Assembly (NCBI GenBank): GCA_016743945.1
Contig: JADGFI010000044.1
Coordinates: 1 to 44,168 of the forward strand
DNA length: 44,168 nt
Direction of reading: 5' to 3'
Origin: Desulfobacteraceae bacterium
GTDB taxonomy: Bacteria; Desulfobacterota; Desulfobacteria; Desulfobacterales; Desulfobacteraceae
Part shown: positions 8,005 to 14,128 of the stretch, piece after piece
Layout of the letters: each line of letters opens with the position of its first letter
Position numbering within the stretch: the first letter of the stretch is position 1
The notes under the pieces: model-generated
Databases searched by the model: none
Told to the model about the DNA's origin: nothing
The model's input: only the letters and a program-made list of their open reading frames with translations
Position numbers and translations under genes: made by a program

Positions 8005-9135
8005 ATGAAAACAATTGAATTTGTCGATTTGAAGACCCAGGCATCCCTTATCGGGGATGATATCAAATCTTCCATTGATCGGGTTATCTCCCATGGCAAA
8101 TTTATTATGGGACCTGAAGTCTATGAGCTTGAGGAAAAACTTTCGGAATTTGTAAACGCTAAACATGTTACTACCTGTTCCAGCGGTACCGATGCATTAT
8201 TGATGGCGTTAATGGCCTTTGGTATCGGACCCGGTGATGCTGTGTTTACTTCCCCTTTTACGTTTATTGCCACTGCTGAAGTCATCAGCCTTTTAGGTGC
8301 TGTCCCGGTGTTTGTTGATATTAATAGCGATACCTTTAATATTGATCCTTTAAAACTTGAACGAGTTATTGAGGAACTTAATAAAGACAATCGAAGCGGA
8401 TTGACGCCGAAATGTGTTATTCCGGTGGATATATTTGGACTGCCGGCCGATTATGAAACGATCAATAAAATAGCAAAAAAATATAATCTTAGTGTTATTG
8501 AAGATGCAGCTCAAAGTCTTGGTGCAAAGGCAGGAAATAAAATGGCCTGTAACCTTACCAATGCTTCAACCACAAGTTTCTTCCCGGCAAAACCCTTGGG
8601 ATGTTATGGGGACGGAGGAGCTATATTTACCAATGACAACCGTTTGAACGAAAAGCTGATTTCCATTCGTGTACATGGAAAGGGCCAACATAAATATGAC
8701 AATGTCCGGTTGGGAATTAACGGCAGAATGGACACCCTCCAGGCAGCTATTCTCCTCCAAAAAATGATAATTTTTAAGGACGAACTTAAAAAAAAGGAGA
8801 GGATTGCCCGACAATATAGGGAAAGATTAAACGGGTTGGTTCAATTTCAGAAGATTCCGGACACGTTCATAAGTGCATGGGCTCAATTTTCTTTTGTTTC
8901 TAAAAATCGTAGCAAAATCATGAAAAAACTTGAAACAAACAAGATCCCCCATGCCATTTATTATCCGAAACCACTCCATCTGCAGGAGGCATTTTCCATA
9001 TTGAAATATAAAAAAGGCGATTTTCCTGTGGCAGAAAAAGTTGCTGACACTATTTTAAGTATTCCAATACACCCCTATCTTTCAGAAGAACAGATAGAAT
9101 TTATAACTAAAACCATGGTGAGTGCTTTTAATTGA
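8005..9135 (+). CDS. wbpE: UDP-3-oxo-GlcNAcA aminotransferase (DegT/DnrJ/EryC1 family)
   Basis: The 376-residue PLP enzyme has the family landmarks: CSSGTDAL phosphate-binding region (58-65), EDAAQSLGA (167-175), and the PLP lysine K196 in the PAKPLGCYGDGGA loop. The VDLKTQ opening and GKFIMGPEVYELE segment match WbpE/WlbC, which transfers an amino group from glutamate to C3 of the oxidised sugar. I chose ATG 8005. A TTG at 7999, directly after the previous stop, would add only two residues. The gene order dehydrogenase-acetyltransferase-aminotransferase matches known Pseudomonas and Bordetella loci in content. Confidence 0.87.
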   Translation: MKTIEFVDLKTQASLIGDDIKSSIDRVISHGKFIMGPEVYELEEKLSEFVNAKHVTTCSSGTDALLMALMAFGIGPGDAVFTSPFTFIATAEVISLLGAVPVFVDINSDTFNIDPLKLERVIEELNKDNRSGLTPKCVIPVDIFGLPADYETINKIAKKYNLSVIEDAAQSLGAKAGNKMACNLTNASTTSFFPAKPLGCYGDGGAIFTNDNRLNEKLISIRVHGKGQHKYDNVRLGINGRMDTLQAAILLQKMIIFKDELKKKERIARQYRERLNGLVQFQKIPDTFISAWAQFSFVSKNRSKIMKKLETNKIPHAIYYPKPLHLQEAFSILKYKKGDFPVAEKVADTILSIPIHPYLSEEQIEFITKTMVSAFN

Positions 9136-9183
9136 TATTACGGCAGATGATGATGAATCGCGTATTATTCAAATGGAGAATAT

Positions 9184-10134
9184 ATGTATAAAGAGAAAAC
9201 AGTCTGTGTTGTAATACCTTGCTATAATGAAGAAACCCAGGTCGAAAAAGTTATCATAACCATGCCGGCATATGTGGATTTTATGGTTCTTGTTGATGAC
9301 CAAAGTCGTGACAGGACCGTTGAGATAATAAAAAAAATGCAGGAAAATAACAAACAGGTTATTCTGATTGAACATAGAATTAATCAAGGCGTTGGTGGTG
9401 CCATAGCAAGCGGTTATAAGTGGGCCAGGGATAATAAAATGGAGATGGCGGTTGTCATGGCAGGGGACGGTCAGATGGACCCTGATGATCTTCCAGCGCT
9501 TCTTGATCCGGTTGTAGATGGGACTGCAGACTACTCAAAAGGGAACCGGCTGTTTACAGGAGAGGCATTTAAAAAAATTCCAACCATCAGGTATCTGGGA
9601 AATGGTTTACTTTCTTTGATGACCAAGGTTACTTCGGGATATTGGAATATCGCAGATTCACAATCCGGGTATGCCGTTATTAACAGGAAGGCATTGAAAC
9701 TAATTGACTGGGATAAAATGTACAAACGATATGGCCAGCCAAACGATATTCTTGTTAGGCTTAATGTTGAAAATTTAAGGGTTACGGATGTGCCGATCGA
9801 ACCGGTTTATAATGTAGGGGAGCAATCCGGAATCAAAATTCATAAGGTTATTTTTACTATCGGTTGGCTTCTGATGAAATTGTTTTTGTGGCGGATGAAA
9901 GAAAAATATATTATTCGGGATTTTCATCCACTGGTCTTTTTTTATTTTTTGGGGTTGGGTTTTGGGGTAGCCACGGTCTTTTTGTTTGTTAGGGTTTTTG
10001 TCATCTGGTATTTAACAGGACATATTCCTGCTGTAAATGCCCTGGCTGCCATGTTTTCCTTCATGAGTGCAAGCCAGTTTTCTCTGTTTGCCATGTGGTT
10101 TGATATGGAGGCGAATAAACACCTCAAGGTTTAA
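9184..10134 (+). CDS. membrane-anchored family 2 glycosyltransferase
   Basis: The 316-residue protein has a GT-A domain in the first 230 residues: VVIPCYNEE near the start, LVDDQSRDRT, and the nucleotide-sugar/metal motif MAGDGQMDPDD near residues 96-106. It ends with two hydrophobic helices (about 250-310). This layout is that of polyprenyl-phosphate glycosyltransferases (dolichyl-phosphate-mannose-synthase-like), which load a sugar onto undecaprenyl phosphate. It would therefore be a plausible donor-maker for the GT-C enzyme encoded at the start of this island. A GGAGA ribosome site precedes the ATG. The sugar specificity cannot be read. Confidence 0.82.
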   Translation: MYKEKTVCVVIPCYNEETQVEKVIITMPAYVDFMVLVDDQSRDRTVEIIKKMQENNKQVILIEHRINQGVGGAIASGYKWARDNKMEMAVVMAGDGQMDPDDLPALLDPVVDGTADYSKGNRLFTGEAFKKIPTIRYLGNGLLSLMTKVTSGYWNIADSQSGYAVINRKALKLIDWDKMYKRYGQPNDILVRLNVENLRVTDVPIEPVYNVGEQSGIKIHKVIFTIGWLLMKLFLWRMKEKYIIRDFHPLVFFYFLGLGFGVATVFLFVRVFVIWYLTGHIPAVNALAAMFSFMSASQFSLFAMWFDMEANKHLKV

Positions 10135-10490
10135 TAGTGTCCCTTAACCGAACGGTGACGTGTGTTGTTGTATGCACTAATATAACCGTTCGGCTCAGCA
10201 ATTTTCGGTGGCTTCCTATCATCAAATGCAATCAGTGATTTGACTCTAAAAAATTGGAACAAACAATTTTTTACCATTATATTTTCTCCAGAATTTGAAT
10301 TCTGACAAAATATAATTTTTTTTGAGTCGGCGGGATAGTGGCTGGGTGCGGGGTATTTCCCAATTGAACCGTGACAATATTTTGTCATTGATTCTGGGAG
10401 TTTATGGTTTTTTCTTGCATATTTTTTTTCTTTGACCTATTATTAGGTTGTTTAATTGGTCGTTTAAAAAATCAAGGAGGAAATTACGAT
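10135..10490. other. intergenic region with a 9-bp inverted repeat
   Basis: No gene is convincing here. The main structure is an inverted repeat CCGAACGGT (10148-10156) / ACCGTTCGG (10185-10193) with a 28-base loop, followed on the right by CTCAGC. It could terminate or separate the glycan operon from the toxin-antitoxin pair, but it has no T tract. The remainder is AT-rich and must hold the antitoxin promoter. Confidence 0.45.
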
Positions 10491-10745
10491 ATGGTTATTA
10501 CACATCCAATCCTGGCAGATGTCAGTGCAGGAATTTCTGAGTTTAAGAAAAATCCAATGGCTGTAGTTCAGCAGGGTGATGGTGCGCCCGTTGCAATTTT
10601 AAATCGCAATGAACCGGTTTTTTATGCCGTTCCTGCACAAGCTTTTGAATTAATAATGGATAAATTAGAAGATATGGAGTTGGCAGCAATTGTTGAGGCA
10701 CGTCAAGATCAGCCTGAAATCGAGGTAGATATTAATGCCCTTTAA
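10491..10745 (+). CDS. type II antitoxin, Phd/YefM-RelB-like
   Basis: The 84-residue protein resembles Phd/YefM antitoxins: an N-terminal DNA-binding region with a DVSAGISEFKKNP segment and an APVAILNRNEPVFYAVP strand pair, then a helix and an acidic C-terminal tail (EIEVDINAL) that would wrap the toxin. The frame is open upstream to 10404, but I chose the ATG at 10491 because a strong AAGGAGG lies just before it and the extra N-terminus would be an unlikely hydrophobic stretch. The stop overlaps the toxin start by 11 bases, the usual coupling for such pairs. Autoregulation by the complex is expected from the family. Confidence 0.83.
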   Translation: MVITHPILADVSAGISEFKKNPMAVVQQGDGAPVAILNRNEPVFYAVPAQAFELIMDKLEDMELAAIVEARQDQPEIEVDINAL

Positions 10746-11037
10746 GCTGTTTTTTAAGGAAGATGCAAAAAAGGAATGGGATAAACTTGATATGACAATC
10801 CGTTCTTTGTTTGTTAAAAAACTCAAAGAACGGATAGCACATCCCCGGGTAGAAAGTTCTCGGCTCAGCGGAATGAAAAATTGCTATAAGATCAAACTAC
10901 GTCAGGTTGGATATCGTTTAGTTTATCAGGTGCGTGATAACGAGCTTGTTGTATCAGTTGTGGCCGTTGGTAAGCGGGAGAAGAACCAAGTTTATAAAAT
11001 AGCGATCAAGAGACTTTATCAAAAATCAAAGCGTTAG
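10735..11037 (+). CDS. relE: type II toxin, RelE/ParE superfamily
   Basis: The 100-residue basic protein has the RelE fold signature: an N-terminal strand, a KEWDKLD helix, a long helix with KKLKERI, the RLSGMKNCYKIKLRQVGYRLVYQV strand-turn-strand core, and a C-terminal VVAVGKREKNQVYK segment. The Arg and Lys in these strands are the kind of residues RelE toxins use to cut mRNA in the ribosomal A site. The gene overlaps the antitoxin by 11 bases and is followed by a strong terminator before tRNA-Phe, so the pair is a closed two-gene unit. Sequence alone separates RelE from ParE poorly; the Phd-type partner and core motifs favour RelE. Confidence 0.85.
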   Translation: MPFKLFFKEDAKKEWDKLDMTIRSLFVKKLKERIAHPRVESSRLSGMKNCYKIKLRQVGYRLVYQVRDNELVVSVVAVGKREKNQVYKIAIKRLYQKSKR

Positions 11038-11095
11038 CTGTGTGGCCCTAACCATAGGTCGCTCTGCGAAAAATGTGGTTTTGAAGATACCAAAT

Positions 11096-11133
11096 AAAAA
11101 AGGCTTTCGATGAATATCATCGAAAGCCTTTTT
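11096..11133. terminator. bidirectional intrinsic terminator
   Basis: A 14-base perfect inverted repeat (11100-11113 / 11117-11130) with a three-base loop is flanked by an A run on the left and a T run on the right. It can stop transcripts from the toxin-antitoxin pair (plus) and from tRNA-Phe (minus). Confidence 0.9.
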
Positions 11134-11138
11134 GAATT

Positions 11139-11214
11139 TGGTGCCCAGGAACAGAATTGAACTGCTGACACGGGGATTTTCAGTCCCCTGCTCTACCGAC
11201 TGAGCTACCTGGGC
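11139..11214 (-). tRNA. tRNA-Phe (GAA anticodon)
   Basis: The minus strand folds into a full cloverleaf of 76 bases including an encoded CCA (11139-11141). The acceptor stem is GCCCAGG/CCTGGGC, the D-arm GCTC...GAGC, the anticodon stem GGGGA/TCCCC with loop CTGAAAA (anticodon GAA), and the T-arm carries TTCAATT. The T-stem has AGCAG/CTGTT pairing with one wobble. It lies between the toxin-antitoxin pair and rsmE. Confidence 0.97.
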
Positions 11215-11287
11215 TCAAACAACACGGGCTTTATATGTTTTCTAAAAAATTAAGTCAAGGGAAAAATTGGTTTTTCGGTTAAATATT

Positions 11288-12022
11288 TTATATGTCTCCC
11301 AAAAGATGCTGGATTAAAGTGGTGGCACAAATAGCAGCGGTTTCAGCTCTCAGGATTCTGGGACCCAGGGAATAGGCTTTAAAACCTTTTTCCCGGGCAA
11401 GGTTTATTTCTTGTTCTGTGAATCCACCCTCCGGTCCAATAAGAACGATAACCCGGCTGTCTGAAGGGGTCGGGGGGAGTTGGGTGAGGGGATGGGTTGA
11501 TTTTTCCCAGAAGGCAATTTTTTGCTGGAAGCTTTCTGATAGTTCAAGGACATCCTGGAACTTTTTAGGTTCAGGAATGGTGACAAGACAGCTTCTTTGG
11601 CATTGTTTAATGGATTCTTTGGCAATGGTATGCCACCGGTCTGTTCTTTTCAGGAGTCGGTTTGAATCAGGCGTTGGAATGGCACGCTCACAAAAAAAAG
11701 GGATCCATTCCACAATGCCAAGCTGGGTTAAGTGTTTGATCACCAGATCCATTTTTTTATCCTTGAGCATGCCACAACAGACTGTCAGGCGGAGTCTGGA
11801 CTCGGTTATAGAGGGGTGCTCCCCTGTCAGGAACACTTCGACCATACCAGGGCCTGTGGATAGAACATGACCCTCATAATCCATTCCCTCGCCATTGGTT
11901 AGGTGAATAGGGTCCTTGGGCTTGAGTCTGAGAACTCTGTAGATATGTTTGGCGTCCTGGCCTTTGATAACCGCCTTGTTGTTATCAATGCATTCTTTTG
12001 GGAGTATGAATTTTTGCATCAT
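11288..12022 (-). CDS. rsmE: 16S rRNA m3U1498 methyltransferase RsmE
   Basis: The 244-residue protein has an N-terminal PUA-like domain (KGQDAKHIYRVLRLK near residue 20-35) and a C-terminal SPOUT (trefoil-knot) domain. The knot signatures are the LIGPEGGFTEQE loop and the YSLGPRILRAETAA motif, both characteristic of RsmE. It methylates N3 of U1498 in 16S rRNA in the assembled 30S subunit using SAM. Length is normal for the family. It is the second gene after the PseC-like aminotransferase, with a 51-base gap and the same direction. Confidence 0.95.
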   Translation of the reverse strand: MMQKFILPKECIDNNKAVIKGQDAKHIYRVLRLKPKDPIHLTNGEGMDYEGHVLSTGPGMVEVFLTGEHPSITESRLRLTVCCGMLKDKKMDLVIKHLTQLGIVEWIPFFCERAIPTPDSNRLLKRTDRWHTIAKESIKQCQRSCLVTIPEPKKFQDVLELSESFQQKIAFWEKSTHPLTQLPPTPSDSRVIVLIGPEGGFTEQEINLAREKGFKAYSLGPRILRAETAAICATTLIQHLLGDI

Positions 12023-12073
12023 TTTCAGCCTTTCTGGTGATTTTCAGCCTTTATGGGTAATTGCCTTGGAAAG

Positions 12074-13249
12074 TTATAGATTTTCCAATACTGTTTCAAT
12101 GACCATTTGAACCTGGGCCTCGGTCATGGCGGGGTATAGGGGCAGGCTTAATGTTCTTGAATAATAGGTTTCCGCCCGGGGGCATTTTCCCTTTGCATAT
12201 CCATATTTATTGGCATAATAGGGCTGCCAGTAGATGGGAATATAGTGAATCTGGCAATGGATATTACGTTCTTGTAAGGCATTGTACATCGCCAAACGGG
12301 ATTTTGGCCCTTTTGTCAGCTGAACGGGATACAGGTGGGGACAGGCCTCATTTGTCAGTCCTTTGGGGGGAAGAATTAAGTGGTTGTTGTTTTTAAACGC
12401 CTGGTTGTATTGGATGACAATCTGGTTTCTGCGTGCCTTGAGTTGCGGCAGGCGTGTGAGCTGGGACAGGCCCAGTGCACATTGGAAATCAGTGATTCGA
12501 TAGTTGTAGCCCAGGGTTGTCATCTCGTAGTACCAGGGCTCGTCACCGGCATTCTCCTGACTCAGGTTTAGGTTTTGGTTTCTGATCATGCCGTGGGTTC
12601 TCAGGGTTCGCAATTTGTCGGCCAGCTCGTTGTCGTTTGTCAAGATAGCCCCGCCTTCTCCGGCAGTAATGGTTTTGGCCGGATGAAAGGAAAAAATGGC
12701 CATGTCAGAATGGGCACAGGATCCGCAGGCAAAATTTTTTCCTTCGAATGTATAGGTGGAACCAATGGCATGGGCCGCATCTTCTATGATGGCAAAACCA
12801 TATTTTTTGGAAAGGGCTTTAATTCGGGGAAGATCTGCGGCAAGTCCTGAAAAATCAACGGGAATTACCACCCGAGGCACCGTCTTTTCCCTGCAATAGG
12901 TTTCAAGTTTGTCCGGTGACATGCAAAGGCTTGCCGCATCGATATCAATAAAATCGGTTTTCCCTCCGCAAAATTCGATACAATTGGCAGATGCCAAAAA
13001 AGAATTGGGGGAGGTCACCCCAAGGTCATTGCCATTCATGCCCAAGGCCATGCAGGCCAGGTGAAGGGCGGCTGTCCCATTTGAACATACAATTGCATGT
13101 TTGGCACAGGTCAGTTCACATAATTTGTTTTCAAATAGTTCAATGACAGGGCCTGTGGTTAAAAAATCTGATGAAAGGATTTTACAAACCGCATGAATAT
13201 CATCTTCGGTCACCCATTGCTTTGCATAGGGTATGGTTTGTTTTCTCAT
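12074..13249 (-). CDS. pseC: PseC-like DegT/DnrJ/EryC1 sugar aminotransferase
   Basis: The 391-residue PLP enzyme has CSNGTAALHLA (55-65), EDAAHAIGS (156-164), the PLP lysine K192 in FSFHPAKTITAGEGGA, and an LGYNYRITDFQCALG segment. The last two are strongly typical of PseC, which makes UDP-4-amino-4,6-dideoxy-N-acetyl-beta-L-altrosamine on the way to pseudaminic acid, used to glycosylate flagellin or pili. No PseB, PseF, PseG, PseH or PseI partner is in the window. The neighbours are rsmE and an unknown leader-like region, so the pathway assignment rests on motifs only. Closely related enzymes for other 4-amino sugars cannot be excluded. Confidence 0.75.
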   Translation of the reverse strand: MRKQTIPYAKQWVTEDDIHAVCKILSSDFLTTGPVIELFENKLCELTCAKHAIVCSNGTAALHLACMALGMNGNDLGVTSPNSFLASANCIEFCGGKTDFIDIDAASLCMSPDKLETYCREKTVPRVVIPVDFSGLAADLPRIKALSKKYGFAIIEDAAHAIGSTYTFEGKNFACGSCAHSDMAIFSFHPAKTITAGEGGAILTNDNELADKLRTLRTHGMIRNQNLNLSQENAGDEPWYYEMTTLGYNYRITDFQCALGLSQLTRLPQLKARRNQIVIQYNQAFKNNNHLILPPKGLTNEACPHLYPVQLTKGPKSRLAMYNALQERNIHCQIHYIPIYWQPYYANKYGYAKGKCPRAETYYSRTLSLPLYPAMTEAQVQMVIETVLENL

Positions 13250-13307
13250 AATTGTTTCCTTGGCTTAAGGTTTTTTTATAAAATACGAAATTTCAAAGGA
13301 AAATACA

Positions 13308-13394
13308 ATGGATATCCCCCGTGTCTGTGTCTGTTGTTTGGCAGAACTTTGCCGGTATGCACCCGCCGTTATCAGGGGCGGCAGGCTGATATAG
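13308..13394 (+). CDS. 28-residue Cys-rich small ORF (possible leader peptide)
   Basis: An ATG at 13308 is preceded by AAAGGA at the right distance and opens a 28-codon frame ending in TAG at 13392-13394. The product has four cysteines within nine residues (C7, C9, C10, C15) and no family I recognise. The stop codon abuts a hairpin (13394-13417). The ribosome site is itself complementary to 13419-13426. This looks like a leader-peptide or structured-RNA arrangement upstream of the acidic protein gene, but chance cannot be excluded. Confidence 0.3.
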   Translation: MDIPRVCVCCLAELCRYAPAVIRGGRLI

Positions 13395-13426
13395 GTTCAC
13401 CATGTTCCGGGTGAACCCTTTTCCTT
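13394..13426 (+). promoter_or_regulatory. hairpin plus anti-SD pairing element upstream of the acidic protein gene
   Basis: GGTTCACC (13394-13401) pairs with GGTGAACC (13410-13417) over an eight-base loop. It is followed by TTTTCCTT (13419-13426), which is complementary to AAGGAAAA (13296-13303) covering the ribosome site of the small frame. The T-rich tail is too short for a confident terminator; attenuation or a small RNA is possible. Confidence 0.4.
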
Positions 13427-13523
13427 GGGTTTTAATCTGTTGACACTTTCTTTACTCTTTGATAGTTTTTTAGCGCCATGGATAATGGGTATGATATGCT
13501 TTCAGGATAACAGTGGGGGATTT

Positions 13524-14039
13524 ATGGTGGACAACACAAAACAAGATGATGCGATTATCGAACTGACACAGGTGGTTGAAGAAGATTTTTCTGATGCGAC
13601 CGACCAGGACGTGATTGAACTCACTGATATTGACACCCAAAGTGAGGAAGCCAAAGAAAATTATCTGGACCTTGATTTTGATACCAGTCCGGCAGACACA
13701 GACAACAATGGTCTGTTCGACGACGGGGATCTGGATTTTGATCTTGATCTGGATGAAACCATTGCAAGGGTTTCAGAACAAGAAAATGAGATATCAGAAC
13801 CGGTTTTGGCAATGGAACCTATCGTTGAGGAGCCTGTTTCCGGGGCTCCTGTGGCTGCCATTGAGCCAGCCGTCACCCAGGAGCAGGTGGATGCTGCCCT
13901 TGAGCGGGTGATTGAAAAGAAATTTGCAAAGATAATTGAAAAGAGTCTTCTTGAAGTTATGGAAAAAGTTCTTGAACGTGAGATTGTGGACATTCGAAAA
14001 CGGCTGCAAAACGATCTTGACGAGATATCTGATTCCTGA
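13524..14039 (+). CDS. acidic hypothetical protein upstream of valS
   Basis: I do not recognise a family. The 171-residue product has a strongly acidic first half rich in Asp and Glu (repeated VIELTxx and DLDFD segments), a Pro/Val/Ala linker, and a C-terminal amphipathic helix of about 50 residues with heptad-like spacing that could form a coiled coil. There is no signal peptide or membrane segment. The frame is open back to 13425, but the ATG at 13524 has a purine-rich GTGGGGGA just ahead and removes an unlikely hydrophobic extension. It lies 89 bases before valS on the same strand. It is probably a cytoplasmic scaffold or regulatory protein, but no function can be stated. Confidence 0.7.
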   Translation: MVDNTKQDDAIIELTQVVEEDFSDATDQDVIELTDIDTQSEEAKENYLDLDFDTSPADTDNNGLFDDGDLDFDLDLDETIARVSEQENEISEPVLAMEPIVEEPVSGAPVAAIEPAVTQEQVDAALERVIEKKFAKIIEKSLLEVMEKVLEREIVDIRKRLQNDLDEISDS

Positions 14040-14128
14040 GTTTAGATTAGGATATAAATTAAATAAGGTTTTGGGGATTCATAACAGGGTCCCCTTTTTC
14101 ATTAATATGGGTTTGAGGAGTTTAAATT

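Noticed and set aside
10141..10200. A true integron attC site
   Set aside because: Only one half resembles attC arms, the matching downstream core was not found after the toxin gene, and no integrase is present. Kept only as a low-interest observation.
10131..10388. Minus-strand open frame of 85 codons before the toxin-antitoxin pair
   Set aside because: No ribosome site, no recognisable family, and it spans the inverted repeat; treated as non-coding.
11418..11870. Long open frame on the plus strand inside rsmE (150 codons)
   Set aside because: It is antisense to a gene with clear RsmE motifs and has no recognisable protein features of its own.
13290..13430. SRP RNA, 6S RNA or T-box leader upstream of valS
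   Set aside because: The SRP core (GGAAGGAAGCAG-type loop) and T-box sequence are absent; a 6S-like long hairpin could not be drawn convincingly.
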